From CAZPXZ01 sp965219495 (GTDB lineage: Bacteria; Pseudomonadota; Alphaproteobacteria; Rhodobacterales; CAZPXZ01), in the NCBI GenBank assembly GCA_965219495.1, contig OZ244777.1, forward strand, positions 1-64,000: DNA of 64,000 bases. Direction: 5' to 3'. Position numbers and translations under genes: made by a program. Shown here in pieces: positions 17,824-27,209 of the stretch. Numbering within the stretch: position 1 is the first letter of the stretch; each line of letters begins with the position of its first letter. The notes below the pieces were generated by a model that worked only from the letters and a program-made list of their open reading frames with translations, made no database searches and was not told the origin of the DNA.

Positions 17824-19137
17824 CTAACGGATCTCCGCGATCTCGTGATTTCTGATTTGGTGCGCCATCACAAGTGGCGAAACTCCGTACTCCGCCGCAA
17901 TTTCATCAATATCGTCATCTCCCAGGACGGAACGCGGCACTCTCCCTCGTAAACCGGAAGAAGGCGCAAGGAACTCTGCCGCAAAGGCTCGATTGCGCTG
18001 TTGCCTGTCGGTGCGGGCCCTGGTCAACAGCGTATCGGAAGACTGCGGCATCAGCGCCTCGCATAGGGCGCGGCTGAACTGAAAGGACTTGTTGCCTTCG
18101 CGGGTTTGTCGAAACAGGAAAATGGGCGAGTTGTTTTCGCTTCGCGCCACGATCCCGTCAACCAACGCGGTTCCAGCCAGTGTCTCCGAAGTCGCGGAAT
18201 TCATGAATTCCCCCAGATCCTCATCAAGCGCATCTCCGATGCACTCCATGGAGGAAAGCGGGCCGTCATTCAGGTCCAATGCAGATCGCAGGTTTTGGGC
18301 CATGCGATAGCCAGCGGACCGCGGGCGCTCCTGCGGTATTCGGAGCGTATGGCTGGCATCGTGAATTCGGTCGTGAAGAACATGAACATGTCGCAGGCTC
18401 GGGCGTGTCGTTCTCGCTTCTTCGAGCGACGAAGCAATGGCGTCCAGTTCAACACGGAAGTTCTCGGTGTTGAGAGCAGGAATCGCTTCTTCAAGCATGC
18501 AGCCTTGCAGGATGTTCGCGAGGGAAAACACCTTCTCGCGCTCGATATTGTCCAACGCATAGGGATCCCAACCGAGACCCGCGGCAGTTCGGCAGAAGGC
18601 AACCTCCGCTTCTTCCGCAGCTTGAATTACAGACCACTCGCGCTGCAGCAACGTATCTTCGATGTCAAAGGAATCGAGCCTGCGGATTACACAGGAAATG
18701 AAATCGGCGCATTCCTCCCGAAATTCTTCGGTGTCGAGCCAGGCTTCGCCGTGCTCGAGTAGAGCCGTCCCAGTCCACACAGCGGAATCTTTTGTCCAAC
18801 GCAAGCGGGTTTGCGCGCCCGTAGAATGCACGTCCAGGTTGGGGAAACCATACCCTTCCCGCGCTGCGCCGAGTGAATGCCTCGACCTGAAAGAGGGCAT
18901 TCCGTCCTTTTCCGGATTCTCGAATTCGTGAGACAGGAACCACCAATTGGTGGCCAGCCATTCCGCGAGTGGATACAGCGGAACAAAGATGAATCCTCGT
19001 ACGGTTCGCGCCTTCCGGTCGAATACTCGGGTAAGCACCGCCTCCCCAACTCGGATCTCCAAAGACGCCCATGTGCACAACAGTTCCGCGCCCCGGACAT
19101 CGTCGGGTTTGATCCAGTCGAAGTCGAAGTCAAGCAT
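17824..19137 (-). CDS. ImmA/IrrE-like (DUF955) protein lacking the HExxH zinc motif
   Basis: Product of 437 aa. The C-terminal 110 residues follow the DUF955 layout: SFQFSRALCEALM, then TRARTDRQQRNRAFAAEFLA, where FAAEFLAP is the family's third-helix motif, then DIDEIAAEYGVSPLVMAHQI. In active members the first helix carries HELGH; here that place is occupied by SRALC, so a zinc protease activity is unlikely. The N-terminal 300 residues (LDFDFDWIKPDDVRG, WLATNWWFLSHEF) resemble no domain I can name. Start ATG at 19137, overlapping the stop of the upstream gene 19130-19528 by eight bases. The pair therefore forms one translationally coupled unit. A toxin-antitoxin or defence role is possible but not shown. 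Confidence 0.7.
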   Translation of the reverse strand: MLDFDFDWIKPDDVRGAELLCTWASLEIRVGEAVLTRVFDRKARTVRGFIFVPLYPLAEWLATNWWFLSHEFENPEKDGMPSFRSRHSLGAAREGYGFPNLDVHSTGAQTRLRWTKDSAVWTGTALLEHGEAWLDTEEFREECADFISCVIRRLDSFDIEDTLLQREWSVIQAAEEAEVAFCRTAAGLGWDPYALDNIEREKVFSLANILQGCMLEEAIPALNTENFRVELDAIASSLEEARTTRPSLRHVHVLHDRIHDASHTLRIPQERPRSAGYRMAQNLRSALDLNDGPLSSMECIGDALDEDLGEFMNSATSETLAGTALVDGIVARSENNSPIFLFRQTREGNKSFQFSRALCEALMPQSSDTLLTRARTDRQQRNRAFAAEFLAPSSGLRGRVPRSVLGDDDIDEIAAEYGVSPLVMAHQIRNHEIAEIR

Positions 19138-19528
19138 CGGCGAATAGAATTTCGATCCCCGGTGGCCATTCCTTCCAGCCAAGCGGATATCCTTTGTAGG
19201 AACCGTTTCCGCGGTTCACCAACCTAGCTTCAAAGACCGAGTCGTCATGCTTGTACCATACATAGCGCGGTAATTCCCCTTCCCAAGGCGCTCCGGTTGC
19301 TCCCTTGAGAACGGCGGTGCGCAGCCACTCTTCGGCGAATTGTCGTTCGATTCCTCGCGGACAAATCGCTGCGTCGCCGCGGAATTTGGGTTGACCCGTG
19401 AATGTCGGAATATCCTTGTGCTCCGGACTTCCTACGTAGCGGAGCTGGTTGGCTACCTTCTCAAGATCAATATCGGAAGGTGAATGAATTTCGCGTCGTC
19501 GAACTCGGCAGAATCGGAATGCGCGCAT
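19130..19528 (-). CDS. Small conserved-looking hypothetical protein, partner of the ImmA/IrrE-like gene
   Basis: Product of 132 aa, unrecognised. It is polar and rich in aromatic and charged residues: NQLRYVGSPEHKDIPTF, DAAICPRGI, PRYVWYKHDDSVFEARLVN and GSYKGYPLGWKEWPPGIEIL. There is no signal peptide or membrane segment, so it should be cytosolic. The compact alternation of strands and turns suggests a single globular domain. Its stop lies inside the first codons of the downstream DUF955-like gene, so the two are co-translated. Start ATG at 19528; an internal start is possible since the first 20 residues are basic and not obviously structured. By arrangement it could be the antitoxin, immunity or sensor part of the pair. 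Confidence 0.6.
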   Translation of the reverse strand: MRAFRFCRVRRREIHSPSDIDLEKVANQLRYVGSPEHKDIPTFTGQPKFRGDAAICPRGIERQFAEEWLRTAVLKGATGAPWEGELPRYVWYKHDDSVFEARLVNRGNGSYKGYPLGWKEWPPGIEILFADA

Positions 19529-19786
19529 TTGGATCCTGTGTTTGCTGCGTGAAGCGAGGATTTTCTATTCGCGAAACGGACGCCATCTTCAACCAGGCGT
19601 GGAAGCGAAGCCGCCGTCGATTCATTCCGTATTGGCCAAATCGACGGAATGGTCATTTCCGCGGTCGACTCGATAGTTGTTTCCCCCGCCAACGAGGTTG
19701 TGAGATCGAGTTGATCGGAGTCCAAGCCGTCCGTTGCCTGGGTAATTCCGCCGCCGCCCCTCGCCGGAACACGTGCCAGCGACAAT

Positions 19787-20248
19787 TCACCCTTTCATGG
19801 ATTTCGCGAGTTCCGCTGCGTTCTCCATGACGCCGTTTCGAATCGCTTCGAGCGCTTCCGCATTTGCCTTCGCTGCTTCCTCGGTCAACTGGGACAGTTG
19901 CGCAACCGTGCTCTCAAGTGCTTCCTGCACAATTCGCATGTGCACTTCCGGGTCTGCCGAGGTGTCGGAATTCGCACGAACCTTCTCCAGACTTTCCCGC
20001 GTCTGCACTGTGGCCGACTGCAGCACCTCGACCTGCTTGCGGAACAGGTGCTCGTACGCTTGCGCCGTGCTTCGGTTCGCGGCGGCAAGTGTCTCCATGT
20101 TGCGCTTCTGAATCTCGAACAACCGTTTCGGGTCCACGGCCTTGATATTGATTTCAGCGTACTTCTTGGCGAGTTCGCCAAAGTCTTCGCTCATTTTGAA
20201 ATACGATGCGATGCGGTCGGGGTCGAAGCCCGGAAATGTCGTCTGCAT
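19787..20248 (-). CDS. Phasin family protein
   Basis: Product of 153 aa, almost wholly helical and charged, without signal peptide or membrane segment. Sequence runs such as IQKRNMETLAAANRSTAQAY and EHLFRKQVEVLQSATVQTRE match the phasin_2 domain, which coats polyhydroxyalkanoate granules. The C-terminal half (about 95-150) is coiled-coil-like and Ala/Glu rich, as in other phasins. Start: ATG at 20248 preceded by AGGA; a longer frame to 20290 lacks homology. No PHA synthase is in the window, but the beta-oxidation operon would provide precursors. Confidence 0.85.
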   Translation of the reverse strand: MQTTFPGFDPDRIASYFKMSEDFGELAKKYAEINIKAVDPKRLFEIQKRNMETLAAANRSTAQAYEHLFRKQVEVLQSATVQTRESLEKVRANSDTSADPEVHMRIVQEALESTVAQLSQLTEEAAKANAEALEAIRNGVMENAAELAKSMKG

Positions 20249-20309
20249 GGTTTCTGATCCTGAATTGAAGATTATGCTGCAATGCAACATAAGTTCAATT
20301 CCGCTGACT

Positions 20310-21059
20310 TCAAGTCGGGAAATCCACGGAAGAACGCGCCTCGCGCATCAAATCGGACAGGGACAACCGCTGCCTGCCTTCGCCGTCGAAATTGGCCGGG
20401 TCGAGCCACTGGTCGAACGCGCTCCGAAAATGGGGCCACTCGCAATCCAGCTTTGCGTACCAAGCCGTGTCCCGGTTTCGGCCCTTGTAAACCACGTTCT
20501 GGCGGAATATGCCCTCGAACGTGAACCCGAAACGAATTGCCGCGGCTCTGGAACGGGAATTCAGCGAATCGCATTTCCACTCGCAACGGCGATTGCCAAG
20601 TTCCTCAAACGCCCTCTTGAGCATGAGATAAATGGCTTCGGTCGCCGCAGCCGTTCTTTGCATAGCCGGCGCAAGGCAAATCCAGCCGATCTCGATCGTT
20701 CCAAAGTTCGGCACAATTCTCAGATAGCTGGCAACCCCACGCGCGCACCCGGAATGCAGGTCCACAATGGCGTGAACCCTTCGGGCCTCGTCGTTGCAGT
20801 GAACTTCCATGGCCTCCCGGAACGACCGGAGGTCGGCAAACGGCCCCTGGTCCATGTAGGTCCAGATACCCCCCTCGCGATCCTCGCCAAACGCTTCGAA
20901 CAGCTCACGCCCATGGCGAGCCGCCTCCAATATTTCCACGCGCGCCCAACGTCCTTCCAAGGGGGTGCGGGGAGGCGGTATCGCGCCGGTCCAACCTTTT
21001 GGAACGGGGTCGCCAATCGGCTGGCCGATTCTGTTCGCAAGGGAGGCGTGTCGATTCAT
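20310..21059 (-). CDS. GNAT family N-acetyltransferase (RimJ/RimL type)
   Basis: Product of 249 aa. The Acetyltransf_3 domain spans about 35-205: an N-terminal arm with PRTPLEGRWARVEIL, a core strand GTIEIGWICLAPAMQRTAAA whose last part is the acetyl-CoA pyrophosphate loop, WKCDSLNSRSRAAAIRFGF and FTFEGIFRQNVVYKGRNRD, the signature ending of RimJ/RimL-like enzymes. The substrate is probably a protein N-terminus or a small amine. It has an extra C-terminal tail of some 35 residues. Single gene on the minus strand, followed by the phasin. Confidence 0.85.
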   Translation of the reverse strand: MNRHASLANRIGQPIGDPVPKGWTGAIPPPRTPLEGRWARVEILEAARHGRELFEAFGEDREGGIWTYMDQGPFADLRSFREAMEVHCNDEARRVHAIVDLHSGCARGVASYLRIVPNFGTIEIGWICLAPAMQRTAAATEAIYLMLKRAFEELGNRRCEWKCDSLNSRSRAAAIRFGFTFEGIFRQNVVYKGRNRDTAWYAKLDCEWPHFRSAFDQWLDPANFDGEGRQRLSLSDLMREARSSVDFPT

Positions 21060-21847
21060 CTGAGTATGCTTCCTGCCGATTCCCGTGGGTGTCAGAGATG
21101 CATGTTACCGCAGGGATCAATCGCAATTCGATTTCCAGCTTGATTCGGGAATAGGGTATGGACAGGCTCGTTTCAACCGCTCCAGCGCGACGTCCCGAAC
21201 CAGGCGGCTGGTTTGCCGGGATCAATTCCGGGCGTGTTCATCTCCGCGCCAATAAACCACTCGCACGCAAGACATACAGGCCGGTCCGAGTCTCCGGGCC
21301 AACCGCATCTTGTGAATCCCAATCAAGCCAGTTCACACGACAACGCGTTGCATAGCGCAGGGTGCGCGGCTGCCTGAACCTTGCCAGAATCCTGGAGGCG
21401 GGGGATCCGGAGAACCGTGTTTTCACACTGTAGAGATCCTGCCTACGGCCATCACCTTCTGCGCCTCGCTTTCGTCCGCAAATCGCCGAAGCGCTTCTGG
21501 CCGTCATGTCGCGACCTCAATTGCTTTGGTATGGGCGCGAGCCGCCAGAGAATATGGTCATGCTCCGTTTCCGCATACCATGCAATTGGCCGTTGTCGGC
21601 AAACTTCTTTCAACTCGGAAACCGGGACGATCGTATGCTGGTCGAGAAAGGCTTCGCCTGCTGCGGGGTGCATCTCACCTGCTTCCACCCTTCCGGTTGG
21701 TGCCAGCAAAGGGAGATGTTGCGGTGCAATGCGCCCTGTGTTAGCAGAAGCTGGCAGGCGGGGTGCTTTGCGGGAATGATCTCGCGGTGCTCGGCTTTTC
21801 TGTGACGGTGGGCGTATTGGGCTTGCCCGAAGCTTGACGGGGGCGAT
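21060..21847. other. Intergenic region upstream of the ATP synthase operon
   Basis: About 790 bases containing no gene I can recognise; it must contain the atpH promoter. In other alphaproteobacteria priA often sits here, but no PriA sequence is seen. Confidence 0.45.
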
Positions 21848-22408
21848 GTGGCGAACTTGTCTTCGACTGTTGATGGCATCGCGGGCCGATATGCAACGGC
21901 GCTCTTCGAGTTGGCGGAGGATTCTGGCAGCCTCGAAACGGTAGAGACGAATTTGCGAGAACTCCGCGAGATGCTGGCAGAGAGCGAAGACTTGAAGCGC
22001 CTGGTCCGCAGTCCGATATTTGCCCGCGCAGAGCAGGCGCGGGCGCTCACAGAGATTGCAAAGCGGGCAGGATTTGAAGATCTCGTCGTTCGGTTTGCCG
22101 GGCTGCTGGCTTCCAACCGCCGGCTCTTCGCCCTGGTGGGCGCAATCGACTCTTTCGACGCGTTGCTGGCTGCGTACCGGGGCATAACCAGGGTCGATGT
22201 GACCGTAGCCCGGCCGCTCGACGATGCGCAGGTGGCGGCGTTGCGCAAAGCGCTTGGAGGAATGGCGAAGGGCGGAGTTCAGTTGCAGGTGGTGGAAGAT
22301 CCTGGCCTGGTCGGCGGACTGGTAGTACGGATCGGCAGCCGGATGATCGACACGTCCATTCGCTCACGGTTGGAAAGGATGCGTGTTTCAATGCGGAAGG
22401 CAGGGTGA
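21848..22408 (+). CDS. atpH: ATP synthase F1 subunit delta
   Basis: Product of 186 aa, normal length. N-terminal GIAGRYATALFELAEDSGSL is the OSCP/delta signature; the C-terminal VVEDPGLVGGLVVRIGSRM and DTSIRSRLERM complete it. It links F1 to the peripheral stalk subunit b. The start is GTG at 21848. It is the first gene of atpHAGDC; the F0 genes (atpI, B, E, F) are elsewhere, as usual in alphaproteobacteria. Confidence 0.95.
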   Translation: MANLSSTVDGIAGRYATALFELAEDSGSLETVETNLRELREMLAESEDLKRLVRSPIFARAEQARALTEIAKRAGFEDLVVRFAGLLASNRRLFALVGAIDSFDALLAAYRGITRVDVTVARPLDDAQVAALRKALGGMAKGGVQLQVVEDPGLVGGLVVRIGSRMIDTSIRSRLERMRVSMRKAG

Positions 22409-22409
22409 A

Positions 22410-23939
22410 ATGAGCATACAGGCGGCAGAAATCTCCACAATTCTCAAGGAGCAGATCCGGAATTTTGGAGAGGACGCGGAAGTCTCGGAAGTCGGGCGGG
22501 TGCTCAGCGTCGGAGACGGAATTGCCCGCGTCTACGGATTGGACGAGATCAGGGCAGGCGAGATGGTCGCCTTCTCCGGGGATATTCGCGGCATGGCGCT
22601 CAACCTGGAAAGCGACAATGTCGGCGTCGTGATTTTTGGCGATGACCGAACCATCCGGGAAGGCGACACGGTCAAGCGAACGGGCGCGATCGTTGATGTG
22701 CCAGTCGGCAAGCAGCTGTTGGGCCGCGTTGTGAATGCGCTTGGCGATCCGGTGGATGGCAAGGGGCCTGTTAGTGCAACGGAACGCAGACGCGCGGATC
22801 TCAAGGCGCCGGGAATTGTTCCGCGGCGATCGGTGCACGAACCCATGCAGACCGGCCTGAAAGCCGTGGATGCGCTGATTCCCATCGGCCGTGGTCAGCG
22901 GGAACTCGTTATCGGCGATAGACAGACGGGAAAGACCGCCTTGGCGCTCGACACGATCATCAATCAGAGGTCCGTGAACGACACCGGCGACGAGTCCAAG
23001 AAGCTCTACTGCATTTACGTGGCGATTGGTCAAAAGCGCTCGACGGTAGCCCAGCTTGTCCGCAAGCTTGAGGAGACCGGCGCAATCGCCTACACGACCG
23101 TGGTGGCGGCGACGGCTTCGGAACCGGCGCCCCTCCAGTATCTGGCGCCCTATGCAGGGTGCGCGATGGCAGAGTATTTCCGCGACAATGGCATGCATGC
23201 GCTCATCATCTATGACGACCTTTCCAAGCAGGCGGTAGCCTATCGGCAAATGTCTCTGCTGCTGCGGCGCCCTCCCGGACGTGAAGCGTATCCTGGCGAC
23301 GTCTTCTATCTGCATTCGCGGCTGCTCGAACGCGCAGCAAAGCTCAATCCGGAAAACGGTGGCGGCTCACTTACCGCGTTGCCGATTATCGAAACCCAGG
23401 CCGGAGACGTGTCCGCGTACATCCCGACAAACGTAATTTCCATTACGGATGGCCAGATATTCTTGGAGACGGAACTGTTCTACCAAGGAGTTCGACCGGC
23501 AGTGAATGTTGGACTCTCCGTGTCCAGGGTAGGTTCCGCGGCGCAGACCAAGGCGATGAAAACGGTCGCTGGCACCATCAAGCTCGAACTGGCCCAATAT
23601 CGCGAAATGGCGGCCTTCGCGCAGTTCGGGTCCGACCTGGATGCGGCGACGCAGCGGCTCCTGAACCGCGGCGCCCGTCTTACCGAAATCCTCAAGCAGG
23701 GCCAGTTTCAGCCCATGGCAATGGAGGAGCAGGTTTGCGTGATTTACGCAGGGATATCCGGCGCCTTGGACGAATTCGAGGTGGAAGCCATCACCCGGTT
23801 TGATCGCGGCTGGCTGCAGCGGCTGCGCGAGAGTCACGCCGACATCCTGAAATCCATACGCAACAGCGGAGAATTGAACGAGGCAACCGAAGGCAGGCTC
23901 AAGGATGCTCTTCGCGCCTACGCGGAATCTTTCGGCTGA
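22410..23939 (+). CDS. atpA: ATP synthase F1 subunit alpha
   Basis: Product of 509 aa. Walker A GDRQTGKTALALD, the Arg finger region SVSRVGSAAQTKAMK, and VSEVGRVLSVGDGIARVYGL at the N-terminus. It forms the non-catalytic nucleotide sites of the F1 hexamer. Start at ATG 22410, one base after the atpH stop, giving tight coupling. About 50 bases separate it from atpG. Confidence 0.98.
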   Translation: MSIQAAEISTILKEQIRNFGEDAEVSEVGRVLSVGDGIARVYGLDEIRAGEMVAFSGDIRGMALNLESDNVGVVIFGDDRTIREGDTVKRTGAIVDVPVGKQLLGRVVNALGDPVDGKGPVSATERRRADLKAPGIVPRRSVHEPMQTGLKAVDALIPIGRGQRELVIGDRQTGKTALALDTIINQRSVNDTGDESKKLYCIYVAIGQKRSTVAQLVRKLEETGAIAYTTVVAATASEPAPLQYLAPYAGCAMAEYFRDNGMHALIIYDDLSKQAVAYRQMSLLLRRPPGREAYPGDVFYLHSRLLERAAKLNPENGGGSLTALPIIETQAGDVSAYIPTNVISITDGQIFLETELFYQGVRPAVNVGLSVSRVGSAAQTKAMKTVAGTIKLELAQYREMAAFAQFGSDLDAATQRLLNRGARLTEILKQGQFQPMAMEEQVCVIYAGISGALDEFEVEAITRFDRGWLQRLRESHADILKSIRNSGELNEATEGRLKDALRAYAESFG

Positions 23940-23989
23940 CCGGCCCTTCTTGATTCCGGCAAGATTGATGCAGCAGAGGTAACGTCCCA

Positions 23990-24859
23990 ATGGCGACCCT
24001 GAAGGCGCTACGGACCCGTATCAACAGCGTGGTATCCACGCGCAAGATCACGCGGGCCATGCAAATGGTCGCAGCGGCAAAACTGCGGCGTGCGCAGGAG
24101 GCCGCCGAAGCGGCACGCCCGTACGCGGAAGGAATGGAAGCGATGCTCAACAACATTGCTTCCTCATTGCAAGATCGTGCGGATGCCCCCGCGCTTCTCG
24201 CCGGAAACCGGCGGAAACAGGAATATCTCCTCGTTGTCGCTACTGCGGAGCGCGGACTCTGCGGCAGCTTCAACGCTGCGATTACCCGATTGGCCCGCCA
24301 GCGAATCGAGGTTCTGCGAAATGAAGGCAAGTCCATCTCCATTCTCACGGTCGGGCGCAAGGGCCGCGAAGCGCTGAAGCACGAATACGGGAATCTTATT
24401 GTCGATCATGTCGACCTCTCCGGCGTTCGGCGGGTTGCCTACGTACAAGCCAGGGATGTCGGTCAGCGCGTCATCGACCGGTTCGAAACCGGGAATTGCG
24501 ACGTATGCTCGATATTCTACAGCCGGTTCCGATCCGTGATGGCCCAGGTGCCAACGGAGAGGCAGCTCATTCCTGCGCTGCAGGATTCGAGAGTCTCCGC
24601 CACCGGCCATTACGAATATGAAGAGGACGAGAGCGCAATCCTGGACGAGTTGCTGCCACGGAATGTTTCGGTGCAAATCTTTGGCGCCCTGCTGGAGAAT
24701 GCAGCCTCGGAACAGGGGGCGCGCATGGCGGCGATGGACAGCGCCACGCGGAATGCCGGCGACATGATCGACCGCCTTACGCTGCAGTACAACCGGTCCC
24801 GCCAGGCTGCCATTACCAGGGAACTCATTGAGATCATTTCGGGCGCGGAAGCGCTTTGA
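23990..24859 (+). CDS. atpG: ATP synthase F1 subunit gamma
   Basis: Product of 289 aa. The N-terminal helix reads LRTRINSVVSTRKITRAMQM with AAAKLRRAQ, and the C-terminal helix contains SATRNAGDMIDRLTLQYNRS and ITRELIEIISGAEAL, the two arms of the rotor coiled coil. Start ATG at 23990 with GAGGTAAC upstream. Confidence 0.98.
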   Translation: MATLKALRTRINSVVSTRKITRAMQMVAAAKLRRAQEAAEAARPYAEGMEAMLNNIASSLQDRADAPALLAGNRRKQEYLLVVATAERGLCGSFNAAITRLARQRIEVLRNEGKSISILTVGRKGREALKHEYGNLIVDHVDLSGVRRVAYVQARDVGQRVIDRFETGNCDVCSIFYSRFRSVMAQVPTERQLIPALQDSRVSATGHYEYEEDESAILDELLPRNVSVQIFGALLENAASEQGARMAAMDSATRNAGDMIDRLTLQYNRSRQAAITRELIEIISGAEAL

Positions 24860-24887
24860 AGGAAGGACCGATTACAGGAGCACGATG

Positions 24888-26315
24888 ATGAGCGACAACT
24901 CCTCCGGACGAATTACCCAGGTTATTGGGGCCGTTGTGGACGTCCAGTTCGATGGTCACTTGCCCGCGATTCTCAACGCATTGGAGACGGAGAACGCCGG
25001 GCAGCGCCTGGTACTGGAAGTCGCCCAGCATCTGGGCGAAAACACGGTGCGAACCGTGGCCATGGACTCCACCGAAGGCCTCGTGCGCGGCGCACCGGTA
25101 ACCGATTCCGACGGTCCGATAACCATGCCCGTCGGCAACGCCACACTGGGTAGAATCCTGAACGTGATTGGCGAGCCCGTGGACGAGCGCGGTCCCGTGG
25201 AAGCGACCGAACGGAGGCCGATTCACCGCGAGGCGCCGGCCTTCACGGAGCAGGCCACGGAGTCGGAGATCCTGGTAACCGGAATCAAGGTTGTCGACCT
25301 TTTAGCGCCATACGCCAAAGGTGGAAAGATCGGCCTCTTCGGAGGCGCCGGGGTTGGCAAGACCGTCATCATCATGGAGTTGATCAACAATGTCGCTTTG
25401 GGCCACAGCGGTTTCTCGGTGTTTGCCGGTGTCGGGGAGCGCACGCGGGAAGGGAATGATCTGTATCACGAAATGATTGAATCGGGCGTCATCAAGCCAA
25501 ACAACCTGCCCGAATCCAAGGTCGCGTTGGTGTACGGCCAGATGAATGAACCGCCTGGCGCCCGGGCCAGGGTTGGACTTTCCGGCCTGACCCTTGCGGA
25601 GCAATTCCGCGACGAATCGGGAGCGGACGTGCTGTTCTTTGTCGATAACATCTTTCGCTTCACACAGGCCGGCTCGGAAGTCTCCGCGCTCCTCGGGCGC
25701 ATCCCTTCCGCCGTCGGGTACCAGCCGACGCTGGCGACGGACATGGGCGCCTTGCAGGAGCGCATCACCTCCATTCAGTCCGGTTCGATCACGTCGGTTC
25801 AGGCGATCTACGTGCCCGCCGACGACCTTACCGACCCGGCTCCCGCAACTTCCTTTGCGCACCTGGATGCAACCACGGTGCTTTCCCGGCAAATTGCGGA
25901 ACTGGGTATTTACCCGGCCGTGGACCCTCTCGACTCAAGTTCGCGGATTCTCGACGCTTCCGTCGTTGGAGAGGAACACTACCAGATAGCGCGGCGCGTG
26001 CAGGAAATTCTCCAGCGCTACAAGGCGCTCCAGGACATTATCGCCATTCTGGGCATGGACGAACTCTCCGAGGAAGATCGGCTGACCGTTGCGAGGGCGC
26101 GCAAGATCCAGCGATTCCTTTCGCAACCCTTCTTCGTGGCAGAAGTTTTTACCGGGTCGAAGGGGCAATTGGTGCCGTTGGAGAAGACCATCAACGGCTT
26201 CAAGCGGCTGTGCGAAGGGGAGTTCGATCACTTCCCGGAAGCCGCGTTCTACATGGTCGGGGATATTGACATGGTGATCGCGAAGGCCGAGGCCATGGCC
26301 CGTGAGGCCGCTTGA
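24888..26315 (+). CDS. atpD: ATP synthase F1 subunit beta (catalytic)
   Basis: Product of 475 aa. Walker A GGAGVGKTVIIMEL, catalytic Glu in GVGERTREGNDLY, Walker B VLFFVDNIFRFTQAGSE and the DELSEED-like segment MDELSEEDRLTV. Start: two adjacent ATGs at 24885 and 24888 follow CAGGAG; the second has the better spacing of seven bases. It carries the catalytic sites of F1. Confidence 0.98.
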   Translation: MSDNSSGRITQVIGAVVDVQFDGHLPAILNALETENAGQRLVLEVAQHLGENTVRTVAMDSTEGLVRGAPVTDSDGPITMPVGNATLGRILNVIGEPVDERGPVEATERRPIHREAPAFTEQATESEILVTGIKVVDLLAPYAKGGKIGLFGGAGVGKTVIIMELINNVALGHSGFSVFAGVGERTREGNDLYHEMIESGVIKPNNLPESKVALVYGQMNEPPGARARVGLSGLTLAEQFRDESGADVLFFVDNIFRFTQAGSEVSALLGRIPSAVGYQPTLATDMGALQERITSIQSGSITSVQAIYVPADDLTDPAPATSFAHLDATTVLSRQIAELGIYPAVDPLDSSSRILDASVVGEEHYQIARRVQEILQRYKALQDIIAILGMDELSEEDRLTVARARKIQRFLSQPFFVAEVFTGSKGQLVPLEKTINGFKRLCEGEFDHFPEAAFYMVGDIDMVIAKAEAMAREAA

Positions 26316-26336
26316 GGTGCGGTTCAAAGGACATTC

Positions 26337-26705
26337 ATGATGGCGGAGACCTTTCGTCTCGAACTCGTGGCGCCGGAGCAGTTGGTGCTGCAAACCGCCG
26401 CAGAGATGGTGGTCGTACCCGGTGTCGAGGGATTGTTCGGCGCCATGCCCCGCCATGCGCCCGTTATTTCCGCGCTGCGGCCCGGCATTCTGGCGGTCCA
26501 CGGGAGCGGCAGCATAGAGGAATACGTGGTCACGGGAGGTTTTGCGGAAGTCGCAGGCGATCGCGTGCGCATCCTCGTGGACGAGGCCATTCCGAGGGCG
26601 CAGTTTAGGCGCGATGACTGGGAAAAGAGGGTTCGAGCCGCCGTAAAGGAGAACGCGAAAGAGCGCGTCAGCAATCTCCAAGAACTGGAGCGTTATCTGT
26701 CGTGA
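26337..26705 (+). CDS. atpC: ATP synthase F1 subunit epsilon
   Basis: Product of 122 aa. The beta-sandwich domain is seen in TFRLELVAPEQLVL and VVVPGVEGLFGAMPRHAPVI; the C-terminal helix is short (KENAKERVSNLQELERYLS). It couples rotor to ring and can inhibit ATP hydrolysis. The gene starts with ATGATG at 26337 and ends the operon, convergent with rppH 16 bases away. Confidence 0.95.
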   Translation: MMAETFRLELVAPEQLVLQTAAEMVVVPGVEGLFGAMPRHAPVISALRPGILAVHGSGSIEEYVVTGGFAEVAGDRVRILVDEAIPRAQFRRDDWEKRVRAAVKENAKERVSNLQELERYLS

Positions 26706-26721
26706 TCCTGCGGGGAGGCGT

Positions 26722-27192
26722 TTACGCGAGCCAGGGCGCGAACTCGGCCAGCACCCTCTTGTACACGGCGCGCTTGAACGGCACGATCCGTTCTACAAGT
26801 TCCTCCGGTTCGAACCATGCCCAGCAGCGAAATTCCGGCTCTGCCGATGCAGTGATGTCAATGGCGCTTTCGTCGGCAACCAACCGATAGGCAAACCACA
26901 TTTGCGTTTGGCCTCGGAACTTTCCGTTCCAGATATTGGCCACCAATTCGTCAGGTAACTCGTAATCGAGCCAATTCCGGCTGACCCCCAAGAGCGCAAC
27001 CTCGGGTTCGTGAACACCGGTTTCTTCCCGTAGTTCGCGAAGCGCCGCCTCTTCGGGACTCTCGCCCCGTTCGATTCCCCCTTGCGGCATCTGCCAGGCG
27101 TCCGGAAATCCGTCGATTCGCTGTCCGGCAAATATCCGCCCGGTGGTGTTGACGAGCGCGATCCCCACGCAAGGGCGAAGAGGAAGCAACAA
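26722..27192 (-). CDS. rppH: RNA pyrophosphohydrolase (Nudix)
   Basis: Product of 156 aa. It removes pyrophosphate from the 5' end of mRNA and so starts RNase E decay; it also acts on Ap4A-type dinucleotides. N-terminal RPCVGIALVNTTGRIFAGQR and WQMPQGGIERGE lead into the Nudix box (about residues 38-60), with REETGV at its end; LDYELPDELV is the RppH-type insertion. It follows ctpA by 17 bases on the same strand and is convergent with atpC. Confidence 0.94.
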   Translation of the reverse strand: MLLPLRPCVGIALVNTTGRIFAGQRIDGFPDAWQMPQGGIERGESPEEAALRELREETGVHEPEVALLGVSRNWLDYELPDELVANIWNGKFRGQTQMWFAYRLVADESAIDITASAEPEFRCWAWFEPEELVERIVPFKRAVYKRVLAEFAPWLA

Positions 27193-27209
27193 CGTCGGCG
27201 AACTCCGCC

